Source: Heterodera schachtii
Taxonomy: Eukaryota; Nematoda; Chromadorea; Rhabditida; Heteroderidae
Length of the DNA: 64,000 bases
Assembly: GCA_023374025.1 (NCBI GenBank)
Contig: SIJG01000001.1
Span: 3,557,946 to 3,621,945, forward strand
Reading direction: 5' to 3'
The notes under the pieces were generated by a model. It did no database searches, was not told the origin of the DNA, and saw only the letters and a program-made list of their open reading frames with translations. Each line of letters starts with the position of its first letter. Position 1 is the first letter of the stretch. A program made the translations under genes and the position numbers. This document shows positions 41,024-52,591 of this stretch, piece after piece.

Positions 41024-43414
41024 ATGTCATCAAATAAAAAGTCATTCAAACTGAATAAGACAAAATCCCAGCAAAAAAGCGTTCATCAAAACAGCATCAT
41101 TACCCAAGTTGGATTGTCAAAGAGTCAAAACAGCAGGTATTTTTACAACATTTCTAATTTTTACCTAAACTAGTCCAACGACAACTCTAAATTTTCAAGG
41201 TTGGATGTGTCTGCTTCGGTGGATAGTTCAGTGGCCTTTTCAATCCACAAAACTTGGCCCGACTTGCAATTGAACCAAAGTCACTTGTTCTTCGAATGCA
41301 CTCTGTTCCTTTACTCTGTTCTTGCGTTGTTTCTACAATATCTGAACCTGTACAGGACTTTGTGGTGGCTTCCCAAGTCTCACTGGCCCAATTCTCTTGT
41401 CGGTTTCTCCCTTTTCACTTTTATTGCTTACCTTTAGAAATACCACCTGATAAACCCTTACATTTTGTCCTGTATTGGGCTGCTACTTGGTCTTCGAGTT
41501 ACCAAATGCTTTTGGGATACGGTAACATTTTGGAACCCATCAAATAAATAATTTATTTAGATAACTGACCGTATAAGCTTCTTTTCTGCTGGGCAAGATG
41601 GCTGGAAGTTCATTTGTTGGAAAGTGTTTGAAAATGCAATTGTTAAGACTCCTCTCACCACAATTGTGTTGTCCAGCTTCCTGTTCAGCTTCACACGAAT
41701 TTACTTTGAATTCGGCATCAAATCCTTCCTTTGTTTCACTTGCCCGTGGGTTTTATGAAATTGAAAAAAGCTCAATTTTTTGATTAAGATTGTTAATTTT
41801 GTCGAAAAAAAGACCATATTTGATATTTTTAATAATAGATTTTCAATAAAACTAAGTAATTTTCAAATACAAACTCCAATTTCGTAAAAAGGATTGTTTA
41901 TTATTTTTATTCATTTTTTTTTTTTTTTGCTTTTTCAGTTTTGTCATTTACTTCGTTTTATTTCGACGAAGCATCATTCTGAATATGCTCTTGTCGTTGC
42001 CCATTGTCCACCCAATCGTTGCTAAATTGACCGATTGCCGTTCCTCTCCTACCCAACAATTGCTCGATTTGGATTCCTTTGTCCATTTGTGTAAAACAAC
42101 CCCCGGTTCGCTTGGGGTGACCGCTTTTTTCCTGTTTTTATTTGTCGTTAATTGTAAGTGCAAATTCGAGAAGAAGCGGTTGTGTTATTGCGTGACTTCG
42201 AACTTCGCTGCGCATATTGTGCATACACTGGCTTAATGTAAAGTGTTACCCTTGATCCAATATTTAATATTTGGTTTAGAACAGCTTACTTTGCCGTTTT
42301 AATGCCGCGCATTTTTTTGCCGGTAAATTCGTAAATTTTGCTTATTTCTGATTTTTTTTTAAATTTAGCATAGAACGTTGATTGGTGTGCCTCAATTCAT
42401 GCTGATTGACAATGTTTGGGTGGTCCAACTGTTCAGCATCGTCGCCCTGACTTCCTTCTCGCTGTATTTCACTTATTTGTTCCCCATCAATTATTTCGAC
42501 TTGCTCTATCGTTGTGCTGTTCATCTTGGCCATTGGGAATTAATTGAGCCGATCTCACAACAAAACAATGCCATTCCGTCCCAACAGCAGCGATTTGGCA
42601 TTCGGCAACAAAACGAACAACAACAGCAAAATGAAACTTACGAGTCTTTCAGTGAGTCGTAAGTGTTTTGCCAAATGGTTTTTTATTTGTTAAAAATCGT
42701 GCGGTTCATTGTCAGTGCGTCTGTGCCTTATCAAGATGGGACGCGACTGCTCTTCAAGGGCAATTTGTATATCGCGAGAAGTCATGCCCATTATCACACT
42801 GTTTCTGCTGAACCGGACAACAAATTGCATTTTCGACTTTTTGTAAGTAAAGGGATGGGAAACAGCAAAAATATGATAGGCCAACCGCTGACTCACAAAA
42901 ATGTAAGAAATGGTCTATAATGTTTGTTTGGAATCACTTTAAAGAAACTCGCATATTATGTTTATTTTAATACGTAAAATAATTAAGTTTTAGTTTTTTT
43001 TTTTTTTTTTATATTGCTAGAAATTCTTCGGCATTCTGATCATAAATTTTGGCCATTTTTAAATAATTTCATTCAATTTCAAAACTCCCCCTAAAATGTT
43101 CTCAATTTAAGAAAATTGCGAAGAACCCTGTGGCATTAGCTTCTTACACTTGTGTCTTCCAATGTGCTTTAATTGCCTTCGAATTTTGGCTTCTTTTGTT
43201 GACAAATGATTGGCAACAAATTGTCACTTTGGTCCTTCTTATGTTTGCCAATTATTTGCTGCTCGCAAAAATGTTCAAAGATCGCATCATAATCGATCGG
43301 ATTTACAATCCTTCTGAAGAGGATTTGCAGCTTATTAAGCAATTGCAGGAGGAAAATGAACGGTCGCGCAGAGAAATTGGAAAGCGAAAATTGGAGAGGA
43401 ACCAAAAGCGATGA
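41024..43414 (+). CDS. TMEM39-family multipass membrane protein
   Basis: TMEM39 proteins are ER multipass proteins; the C. elegans relative supports collagen secretion. Exons: 41024 to about 41136 (MSSNKKSFKLNKTKSQQK), about 41201-41399 (KTWPDLQLNQSHLFFECTLF, first TM, LYRTLWWLPKSHWPNSL), about 41438-41520 (KYHLINPYILSCIGLLLGLR), about 41562-41750 (DGWKFICWKVFENAIVKTPL), a poorly resolved middle part (41940-42240), about 42370-42660 (FMLIDNVWVVQLFSIVALTS, NYFDLLYRCAVHLGHWELIE), about 42720-42850 (GTRLLFKGNLYIARSHAHYH) and about 43112-43414 (TM pair, LLLAKMFKDRIIIDRIYNPS). The order matches vertebrate TMEM39A/B block by block. There is a C-terminal basic coiled tail. The middle exons need transcript data. 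Confidence 0.85.
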
Positions 43415-43680
43415 ATTATATAGACGCGAATTTTGAGGGGGTACGCTTGGTAAAGTTCATTCGTTTGGACCAAGGAAGATTTAAAGGCTTATAATTTGCT
43501 TCGTATTGTTGTAAATAAAAATGTTTTTCATTAATTTAACATATTGTTTGATTTTAATATTTTGTAAATATTTAAATACAAATTTTGCACTTTTATTAAA
43601 TCCCCAACATGCGTAGGAAATTTTTATTTCTTTATATTTTGGTCATTATGCATAAACATTTATTTCGTTCACAATCAGAT

Positions 43681-44642
43681 ATGGCCGATCAAACCGACGT
43701 TTTTGGCGTTGCTTCGTCAAGCATTGGAAAGCCAATCAGAGTTGAACTTGGGACAGGGAGCAGAAAAACAATTGTTTCCGGCAATTTAATAACGACAGAC
43801 CCGGAGAGCGGCTCAATAGTTTTGGTAGAGAAGCGTCAGCAAAATAAAACATCGGATCAGGGGAAATGCAGCCAACGATTCATTCTGATTCCCGGCAGTT
43901 CTGTTCACTCTGCCAAATTGGTTACAATTAGTGAAGGGACAATTGGGATGGTAAAAAAGGATGGACAATTGGAGGAAGGGACGAAGAGTAATGCCGAACT
44001 GCGCGAGAAGGCGGACGGAATTGAGTCGGGGGACGAAGCGACAAGCGAAAGCCATGGAAAAAGGCGAGCGAATCGGACGAACAGAATTGATGGTTTTGGT
44101 TCCATTACAGAACCCTGTCCGAAACTGTGAGAATCTTTGACGAATTCGCACTTTCGAGGCGCCTTTGTCTGATTGATGCACTAAACAAATATGGCATCAA
44201 ATTCAGCGAAAAGCCACATGTTTTAGTACAAAATATTGACAATGGACAGGCTGAGGGACAAATGCCATCGACGGTAATTTCTCTGCAAAGCGGCGGCATC
44301 AAAATCTATCCGCCGTACGGAAAGGTAATAAAAGGCTAGTTTTAAGTTGAAACATTTGTTAGGTTATTGACTCCTCTTTCCATCTTAAAAAAAAATTTGA
44401 AAAATTTTGATAAGAGGTCAGCGGCCAAAATTACGGATATTGGGGATGTCAAAACATTTGTTGTCTTTAGTTTTTACACTTTCTTGGGATACGATTCAAA
44501 AATATTTTGTTAAATTTTACCCTCCCCATCAATTTACCTCTTATTTATTGTTTAAATTCAGAGTGATATAATCGGCGGTGGTTCAATTGCAGTCAAAGAA
44601 TTGTTGCACAAACTCTCCACAGAAAATGTTTTTGATGAGTGA
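43681..44642 (+). CDS. Gemin6-like SMN-complex protein, frame join unresolved
   Basis: Gemin6 is an Sm-fold component of the SMN complex that assembles snRNPs. First block (ATG 43681, or 43609 if the leader is included): GKPIRVELGTGSRK, VSGNLITTDPESGSIVLVEK, FILIPGSSVHSAKLVTISEG, as in the Sm-like N-terminus. Second block (about 44120-44335): LNKYGIKFSEKPHVLVQNID and VISLQSGGIKIYPPYG, as in the C-terminal domain. Last exon (about 44562-44642): DIIGGGSIAVKELLHKLSTE. The first block runs to a stop at 44130 while the second reads in another frame. I found no GT or GC donor of the right phase, so either a short exon/intron was missed or there is a real frameshift. The gene lies 195-270 bp after TMEM39 on the same strand. 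Confidence 0.65.
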
Positions 44643-45275
44643 TTCAGCCGAAAGACAAAAAAAAAACAAATCAAATTCTAACATTGTTCCACGTTAATTT
44701 TTCAATATCACTTTCATTTTGCTTTTTTCTTTTTTTTGTTTAATCATCTCACACATACATTTGTAGCCTTTTCTATATTTTGTCACATTTATTTCCTTTT
44801 TAAATGGTTTTGGTGTCTGTGACCCTTCGCCAACTTTGTACGATGTCACGGTCATATTATGACAAGATTATGTTCCCGCCAATTTCTGCCCATGGAATGC
44901 TTACATTGGACAGGAGTAAGTTCACGTGAGTTGGGCACATTTTGTTGCCGAAAAAAATTCGAGATGCTTTAATCAAAAATTTGCCAATATTTAAAAAGAT
45001 TGGGTTGGACGGTATAGGTCCTTCAAAAAATCGGCCAAATGGGAAAAGGGGAAAATCATTTGGAAACTTTTTAAAATGTCAAATGTCCTCCAAAGAACCT
45101 TGACTTCCTCGGATTCCATTCCATAGTAATTTTTGCACATATTTAGGAGCTTCTCGGGTGACATGTGTTGAGATAAATAAACAAAAATTGCTTGATTATT
45201 TTATATATGTACTAGTATAGGTATGATAAAATATTTAAAGTAATAAAACTATTATTACTTTGGTTGATTTATAAA

Positions 45276-45757
45276 TAGAGACCGACTAAAAAGGAACCAA
45301 AAATAGCGAAAAAGGCACGAAAAAATTGAAAAAAAAGGCACGAAAAAAGGCATTTAAAATTTTTTATTAAGGATTTTTAGGAGCAAAACACGTAAAACTT
45401 AACCAAATAACTTACTTTTGGTCATTTAAATGATAATTAAATGTTTTATAATGTTTTTCGAATAAGAAATTAAGAAAAAAAAATGAAATTTTGGCGATCA
45501 ATTTTTGAGAAAATTTTTTAATTCTTAGGGGTGTATTTTCTGAAAAATTTTCAATTCTTAGGGGGTCTATTTTCTGAAAATTTTTCAAGTCATTTCTTAG
45601 GGGTGTATTTTCCCGATTTTATTGTATTTTTTATGGAATTTTTCGGAAAAAGATGCCAAAAAAGGCACCAAAAGGGAAAAATGCAAAAAAAGGCATTTAA
45701 GGCACGAAAATCTCGAAAAAGGCAAAAAAAAAAAAAAAGGCATAAAGTCGGTCTCTA
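45276..45757. mobile_element. Non-autonomous hAT-like element (MITE), 482 bp
   Basis: Terminal inverted repeats TAGAGACCGACT/AGTCGGTCTCTA are flanked by a perfect 8-bp target duplication TTTATAAA (45268-45275, 45758-45765). Subterminal AAAAAGGCACGAAAA copies occur at both ends, and an internal GGGGTGTATTTTCTGAAAA(TT)TTTC motif repeats. No coding frame. The TAGAG ends fit hAT elements of the TAG-start type. Confidence 0.85.
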
Positions 45758-46010
45758 TTTATAAAACGCCCTTTAGCGGATTTTTGAAACGTCCCAGCAC
45801 GGGATTTAAATTTGAAAATTAATTTCGAAGAAATTTGTGTTTATGAATTGGTTTTGAAAAGTTTTACCGCTGATGCCAATAAGCGTTGTTTGGGACAAAT
45901 TTTCGGTGCCCAAAATTATGATTTTGAGGATCCCTAATGACAATAAACTGACTCATACTGAAAGTTTTCTGATTCTGTTTAAGGGAACTTCATCGCTTTG
46001 TTTTCTTTAG

Positions 46011-47799
46011 CAAGTCTATCCAAATTCCCTTCGTCTCCGTCCCCGTCAAATGCATCGACAGAGTCCGTTTGCTCTCCGCCGTTCGTGCGGTTTGTCTTGA
46101 GAGAATGCCCCGCCTAAAAGTGACCGAACACTTTTGTCATAAGTTATTCATGACTTTCTTAAGCCATGGCATACACCGCCGAATTGCGACGGATCAGTCG
46201 AAAGGCTTTTGCTGTTCGACCCCGACAAATTCGGAGAAGAAGCGACGAACGACTTGGCTCAGCAACTCTCCCAAACGATGGATTCGTCGCCAGAATTCGG
46301 CAAAATGGCATATACGATGGAATACGAAGATTGGGACTTGAGACGGTGCATTCAGTCGGTTCTGCCGGAAGGCTTCGAATTCAGCGGATTCGAACAGTGC
46401 GGACACATCATCCACTTGAACCTCAGAGAACACCTGCTGCCGTTTCGCTTTACAATTGGCCACATTCTCTTGGATAAGATTCCATCTGCCAGGTCAGACG
46501 GATAAAAATTTGGTGAGGTTTTTTCCTTTAGAAAAATGTTATTTTTAGACCAAAATATGGTTTCGGCTGGGCTTCATTTTGAGCAGAAAGGAATTTTTTA
46601 CACGAAACATAGGGGGGGGGGGGTGTCGAGCGAATTTAGAACACCTTTTTGGGTGCATTTCCGCGCATAAATCCAACAATTCCTTTTGGTCATTAGAACG
46701 GTGCTTAACAAAGTCGACACACTTACGCACGAATTCCGAGTGATGGACGCCGAATTGGTCGCCGGGGAAGCGGAGTTTATGACGGAGGTGGTGGAGCACG
46801 GACTGCGTTACCGATTGGACTACTCAAAGGCACACTCGCTTTTCGCCTTCCATTCGCTCATTTCATCCTTTTATTTTTTAGGTCTTTTGGAACAGTCGAC
46901 TCAGCAGAGTCCACTCGGAAACCTTCGCCAAATTCGACCAAAATTCCGTCGTTTTCGACGCTTTCGCCGGCGTTGGCCCTTTCATTTTGCCTGCAGTTAA
47001 AAAAAGAAAAGTAAAAAAGGCATTTGCCAACGATTTGAACCCGACGAGCATCGAATTTATGCGGGAAAGCATTCGACTGAATGGGGTTGGCCATCAAATT
47101 GAGAAAAGCGATTAAACACACCGACAGATAAAGGAAGAACGCATCGAAACTTACGTAATGGACGGCGGAGAATTCATCCGAAAAGTCATCCCGGAAAAAG
47201 TGGTCGAATTCTGCCAAAATTTGCGAAAGGAAAGCGACGAAATTGAAGGCCCTTCCCAACGAGTTTTGCCCTTGAATTTCCATGTTGTGATGAATTTGCC
47301 TGGCCTTTCCGCACAATTTCTTCCTCATTTTCGTTCTTTTATGTCCGATTTTGGTTCTGTTCGGTTGGTTTGTCTTTTCTCCTCTTTTTCATAATTTGCC
47401 ATTTTTAGTGATGTTTTTGAGCAGTGCCATTTTTGGATTCATTGTCACTTTTTCATAAAAGGGACGGCTGACTACGAAATGGAATGGTACAAAAAGGAAG
47501 CGGAACGAATTGTGGCGGAGAATATGGCAATTGAAGTTGAAAATTTGGCACAATGCCTAAAGGTGGCGATTTGGCAAAAAAATAGCGAAGAAATTGATGA
47601 CAATTTACAGGAAGTGCAATTGATGCGATGGGTTTCCACTTGGAAAGCGATGTTTTGTGCACGGATTCTTCTGCCGTCCGATTACGCATTCAGCGCCGAC
47701 AGAGAAAAGACCAAACGGACGAAAAGAGCAATTGGGAATTGTGAGGGGGAGGAGGAAAAGGAGGGGAGAGTGGCGAAGGAACTGAGGAGGAACAGCTGA
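46011..47799 (+). CDS. tRNA (guanine37-N1)-methyltransferase TRM5
   Basis: TRM5 transfers methyl from AdoMet to N1 of G37 beside the anticodon, preventing frameshifting. Exons: 46011-46120 (IPFVSVPVKCIDRVRLL to MPRLK), about 46165-46493 (CDGSVERLLLFDPDKFGEEA; then EFSGFEQCGHIIHLNLREHL, the D2 signature; IGHILLDKIP), about 46697-46832 (VLNKVDTLTHEFRVMDAELV, AGEAEF), about 46881-47080 (FDAFAGVGPFILPAVKK, the AdoMet-binding motif; FANDLNPTSIEFMRESIRLN), about 47128-47320 (YVMDGGEFIRKVIP, VVMNLPGLSAQFL, the catalytic NLP motif) and about 47405-47799 (HCHFF..., KEAERIVAENMAIEVENL, C-terminal VSTWKAMFCARILLPSDYAF). The stop is at 47797-47799, after a charged tail longer than usual. The first exon lacks an in-frame ATG, so a 5' exon is missing. 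The splice 46120/46165 closes PRLK-PWHTPPNCDG in frame. Confidence 0.88.
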
Positions 47800-48102
47800 A
47801 AAGAAGAAGCATTGAAAGAGATCCGAAAAAGATCACAAAAGGGAATGATCCGTTGGCTTTTTCTGGGGAATGACCGAAAAGCACACAATGAATGAGTGAG
47901 TGAATGAAGAAGAGTCTGTTCGAATTGCTTTCTTTCGTGTGTTCCCTTCGTTCTTTTGAGTCTGAGAAAATGCGGCAAAGTTTGAACGGGCACAAATGCA
48001 TCCTAAACCAACAGTCATAGTTTTGCACGACCAAATTATTACAAAAGTCACTTTCCACTGCTCCTCTTCTAATGCGTTTGTCTTGGGTTCCTCCCAATTC
48101 GT
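47800..48102. other. Convergent 3' flanks
   Basis: Between the TRM5 stop (plus) and the stop of the small secreted protein (minus). No exon was supported. It probably holds both 3' UTRs. Confidence 0.5.
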
Positions 48103-48524
48103 TCATTTCCCTCCTTTTGTCTGTTCCTTTCCGCCCTCTTTAGTCTTTTTTTGCCCTTTCCACACAAATGGTTTCATAGAGCGATAGAACGCGACTGTTG
48201 GATGCGAAAAGAAACTCTGAATTAAAAGAAAAGGAAAGTGAACTAAGGAGAGCCATTGATGGGCTAACTTACCCCTCTGACATTTCTGCTTAGAAGCCAT
48301 CCCGGCACCGTTTGAGAGACTAACGGAGTTGGAGAAATTGGCGAAGCTTCGAATTGGCCATTGGGGCCAAATCGGAGGTTTCCTTCGATGAACGGATTTA
48401 TGAAACCGAGGGGAGATGGGACGAAAGAAATCCCATTCAGCTGAACGACGAAAGGGGAAAGAAGCAAAAGCAGTGGGAGAAGAAAAGGAGCAGCGATGGG
48501 TGAAGCGGGACAATGAATCGCCAT
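48103..48524 (-). CDS. Small secreted protein, unrecognised
   Basis: Two exons, 48273-48524 and 48103-48216, join in phase 0 (GGG|GTAAGT donor, AATTCAG acceptor) to give about 121 residues. The N-terminus has a long hydrophobic stretch (FLLPLLLLLSPFVVQ) typical of a signal peptide. The mature part is Pro/Gly/Phe-rich (GFINPFIEGNLRFGPNGQFE), with a very basic C-terminus (WKGQKKTKEGGKEQTKGGK). There are no cysteines after the leader, so it is not a disulfide-folded effector type. Dibasic sites could make it a neuropeptide-like precursor. No family was recognised; its reality rests on the clean splice sites and leader. Confidence 0.5.
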
Positions 48525-48916
48525 TTGAGCTAACGTAGGACGAACCCTAAGGAAGGAAGTAATTAACTAATTGTTTTTTTAAAGGCGGGGGGGGGGCCGA
48601 AATTCAAATGAAAAGGTCGAAGCCAAATTGGCGTAAACTTAAAAGCACCAAGCCAAATAGGAGGAAACGAAGTGCCGAACACATTAAGAGCAGCAGCAAA
48701 AAAGACTAATTCATTAGGGAGGGAGCACCACCCGCGCCGTCAAAGTGTGATGGATTGGCATGGCAAAACGCAAATGATGCATAATTTAACCAATTAAAAC
48801 AGGGCACAAAAATGGGCGAAGATCGATTGAATGTACAGCAAAAAAGGAATGTTTCGAAAACTTGTTCAATTCTCCGATTGGTCCGTCATTCCCTCGCTAT
48901 CCTTCTGATCACTTTT

Positions 48917-51900
48917 CTATTGCCCTTCCGTCTCCTCCGCCTCTTTTGAGGTTATCCCCGCGAACATTTGTCTGACGTCCATCTGAAGGCACTCTCTGAT
49001 GTTCAGTGTCTCTTCCTCCTCCGCCCCTTCGTTCGTCGACTCTTTCCCCTCGGGAATTATTCTCCGAATTTGCCTTTTTCCGCCTTTTTCAATCCGTTCG
49101 ATTTGAACGTACACTTCGATGGTGCGGCGGTGGAGCCAATTGTGCTTATTGGAGAAAAGAAGCCAATAAATGCCAGGACGAGAACAGTCGACGCAGTCCC
49201 ACTAAAAGGAACACAAACCGAATTGGAGAGGGCCAAAAGATTGGGGAAGGAAGGAGAAATGAGCGGAAGAAAGTTATCGAAAGGAGGGGATGAGAGAGGA
49301 AAAAGTGATCGAAGGGAGGGGATGAGAGAGGGAAAAGTGATCGAAGGGAGGGGATGAGAGAGGGAAAAGTGATCGAAGGGAGGGGATGAGAGACGGAAAA
49401 GTGATCGAAGGGAGGGGATGAGAGACGGAAAAGTGATCGAAGGGAGGGGATGAGAGAGGGAAAAGTGATCGAAGGGAGGGGATGAGAGAGGAAAAAGTGA
49501 TCGAAGGGAGGGGATGAGAGAGGAAAAAGTGATCGAAGGGAGGGGATGAGAGACGGAAAAGTGATCGAAGGGAGGGGATGAGAGAGGGAAAAGTGATCGA
49601 AGGGAGGGGATGAGAGAGGAAAAAGTGATCGAAGGGAGGGGATGAGAGAGGAAAAAGTGATCGAAGGGAGGGGATGAGAGACGGAAAAGTGATCGAAGGG
49701 AGGGGATCAGAGAGGGAAAAGTGATCGAAGGGAGGGGATGAGAGACGGAAAAGTGATCGAAGAGAAGGGATGAGAGAGGAAAAAGTGATCGAAGGGAGGG
49801 GATGAGAGACGGAAAAGTGATCGAAGGGAGGGGATCAGAGAGGGAAAAGTGATCGAAGGGAGGGGATGAGAGACGGAAAAGTGATCGAAGAGAAGGGATG
49901 AGAGAGGAAAAAGTGATCGAAGGGATGGGGGGGGGAGGCGACCGACCACGCACCCATTGCAAATGCCAAGTCACCTCGTGGTGCAGTCGTGCGCTCAGTT
50001 TAAGCCACGGGTAAATCCATTCCAATTCGTTGGTCATGCGATTTTCTCCGCCATATGAGGACACTTTGTTTTGCTGTTGTTGTGTGTTCATTGTCAAAAT
50101 CTTTTAAAATCCCTTTCTGACCCCTTTCGGCGGTGGCGTCGAATTTGGCGACATTTCTTCGGCGTATTCCGTCGGCATTCCTTTCAGTTGGCATTGTACA
50201 TTTTCTTATTGTTGTTCATTTAGTGAATTCCGCTGCTTCTCGGGATTTGATTGGCCAATGGCCATCACTTCCTCTCCCCCTCCGATCACCCTCTTTCCTC
50301 CACCTCCCCCAGCCCACCCCCGCTCGATTCCCATTCGACTCCCTTTTGCCGCCCCCCCCCCTATCCATCCCTCCCCCATCCGATCATCCTTTCCGCTCTT
50401 CCTTCCCCCCCCCCATCTGATTACCCTTTGCCCCCCCCCCCTCATTCCATTCCATTTGGCCCCCTTTTGTGGCCCTTTTCCTCACCCTCCGTTCCGTCGC
50501 CCCTTTCCCCTGGCCACCTTTTTTCGCTTCTTCGAAAAACACCCCAAAGAAAATGTCGCCGTCCGTCCGCAAATACCAACTCAAACTGTTCGTCGCCCCT
50601 TCCGCCTCAATTTGCACCCGGAACACTTTGCTTTTCCGTGCTCCGATGTGAAAGCATTGCAATTTGTCCAAAATTTGGCTTTGTTTCGGCTGCCAATGGT
50701 CCAAAAGGGGCGAGGCGGGCACACAACGAATTGACTTAAAATGCCAACAAAAAAGTGACCAAAGGCATTGCCCTCCCTTTGTTAATTGCCTCATTTTGCC
50801 CGCCGAGTGTTTTTGGGATAAATTCAATTGGAATTTCGGCTGTTAATTTTTGAATGAAATTGCCGTCGTAAAGACGGAAGCGATCAGTGAATCCGGTCGG
50901 CATCTTAAAATGCTTTTAGAGGTCACTTAGAATTATTAATTAATAATTAATTTATTAATTGTACCATTCCCCGAATCATTCGATAGGGCAAATGAATCCA
51001 TTTGGCAATGTTTACCTTAACAACCGATTCGACTGATTGGCTAATTCCAATCGGACTCACCAATTCGATGGGATAGATCAGCTCGGGGTAATTGTCGTAA
51101 TGGAACAGCTGAGAGTAATAAGAGAGAGTGCCGCTGGAGACGAACAGCGCAGCGAACGGATTGATTTCGTATCCGTTCATGTCGATCACATGGCGGACAG
51201 AACTCAGTCGGCCGCTCTTCCGTTCCTGGTCGGCCAAATGAGCGCTGTCATCCGAGAACGGACATGCTCACCTGTCTGTTGACCATCCGCAGCATCTGTT
51301 CGAACTGCCAAAATTGCGATCGGATGGACTCCGAAGAACGAACGCCATTGGCGATTTTCTGTAAGTAATAATAAGTCAGGGGAAAGCCCAAGAAAACGGA
51401 GGCATTTCCTTCGTTTTGGCACTCTCTCCCCCCGGCTGTCTCCCCCTCTCCCGCCCCCCCACCTCCACGCTCATCGATTGGTATTCGATGAACCACAAAA
51501 GTCTGTTGCGCGTGTCCGTCACTCCCTCTGTTATCCTCCCAAAAGGCATCAGACGATCTCGAAACAGTCGGTTCATTTCCATCGGAAAGGGCGGCATTTC
51601 GTCCTTTAAAAACAAACGAAGGGTCCTCGGAATTGCGAGTTGTGCTTTACTAACCAATTTCATGCATTTTCTGATCCGAATGTGCTGTTCCAATGCTTTG
51701 GCCGCACTTTCCAAAATTTCGTGCCGATTTCGACGTGTCCTTTCGGCATTTGCGACGAAACGATAAATGTTGAAATCGGAATCAAACTAAAAGAGATTAA
51801 GCAATGAATGAAAACGGCAAATGGAAATGGAGTGACATTCGGATGAATGGAAAGAGGGCAAAGGCGACGAACTTCGGAGACCAAAGCCAACGAATGATCA

Positions 51901-51960
51901 CTCAAAGGCTCACTGAACGAAAGCGAAGAAAAAGGCAATTAATTATTAATTAATTAGTCA
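48917..51960 (-). CDS. SEC14 (CRAL-TRIO) plus GOLD domain lipid-binding protein
   Basis: Soluble lipid/retinoid-type carrier of the SEC14-GOLD family (C. elegans CGR-1/CTG-1 relatives). Exons (minus): about 51930-51830 (LSDHSLALVSEVRRLC, CRAL-TRIO N-domain); about 51785-51655 (FDSDFNIYRFVANAERTRRN to HIRIRKCMKL); about 51605-51440 (MPFGRITEGVTDTRNRLLWF, IEYQSM); about 51360-51272 (VRSSESIRSQFWQFEQMLRM); about 51255-51065 (GYEINPFAALFVSSGTLSYY, LFHYDNYPELIYPIEL); about 51020-50950 (VNIAKWIHLPYRMI); about 50700-50560 (GOLD start, VQIEAEGATNSLSWYLRTDG, DIFFGVFFEE); about 50095-49945 (ELEWIYPWLKLSARLHHEVT); and about 49200-48917 (SRPGIYWLLFSNKHNWLHRR, TIEVYVQIERI, GOLD end, acidic tail). The intron before the last exon contains a 32-bp minisatellite. 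The start codon was not fixed. Confidence 0.82.
49270..49935. repeat. 32-bp minisatellite, about 20 copies
   Basis: Unit GTGATCGAAGGGAGGGGATG + AGAGAGGGAAAA, with variants AGAGACGG, AGAGAGGAAA and ATCAGAGA. The order of variants is itself repeated, for example the block around 49680-49790 recurs at 49800-49910, showing block duplication. It lies in the last intron of the SEC14-GOLD gene. Confidence 0.95.
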
Positions 51961-52590
51961 AAGTTAATTGGCATTTTAACTTACCCAAAATCGGTGGAAG
52001 GAAATTTTGACATGTGAAGAGAAAGAAAAAAAGAAAACGGACGAAAGAACGAAAGAATGAACGAACGGACGAAATGCGAATGATCAAAAAGGGGGGGGGG
52101 CAATCAAAGGGAGCAAAAGACAAATAAAAGCAGCAAAAATATTGGGGGTCGGTGTTGGAAATCGAAGCGAAATGGGAGGGAAAGGGAGGGAGGGAGGGAT
52201 CAGCCGCGGTGTCGTCGTCCGTCCATTATTCCCCCCCCCCCCCCCTCGCCTATTGCGCATTTAACCCAATTCCATTCCCTGACTCTTTCCCACTCTCTCC
52301 GTCTCCCCTTCTCTTTTCCATGTTAATTCATTTTGTTCATCGTCCCCCTTTCCCAGAAATCACTGCCGCATTCATTTCGATTAATGAATGCCTAAATGGC
52401 CATTAGTCGTCTTTATTGCATTTTTTAAAAAACAAAGCTCCCCCCGCCGATGCGTTCACACTGTCACCACAGTCTCTCTCTCCCACCCTCTCTGTCTCTC
52501 TCTCTGTTCCATCATTTTTCTTTTCTCTCTCTCTCTCTCTCGTTCTTTGTCGCTCTCGCCCGTTGTGCGTTCTCTCAGTCCGTTCCACCA
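51961..52590. other. Intergenic, CT-rich
   Basis: No exon was recognised. There is a G run near 52090-52100, a C run at 52231-52246 and CT repeats (52480-52550). It lies between the 5' end of the SEC14-GOLD gene and the 3' end of the propeller-like gene. Confidence 0.5.
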
Positions 52591-52591
52591 A

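Noticed and set aside
44700..45267. Short frame starting MVLVSVTLRQLCTMSRSYYD as a gene after the Gemin6-like gene
   Set aside because: About 40 codons in AT-rich 3' flank; no splice signals or homology seen.
49270..49935. CRISPR-like regular repeat
   Set aside because: Repeats are contiguous, with no unique spacers; eukaryotic context. It is a minisatellite.
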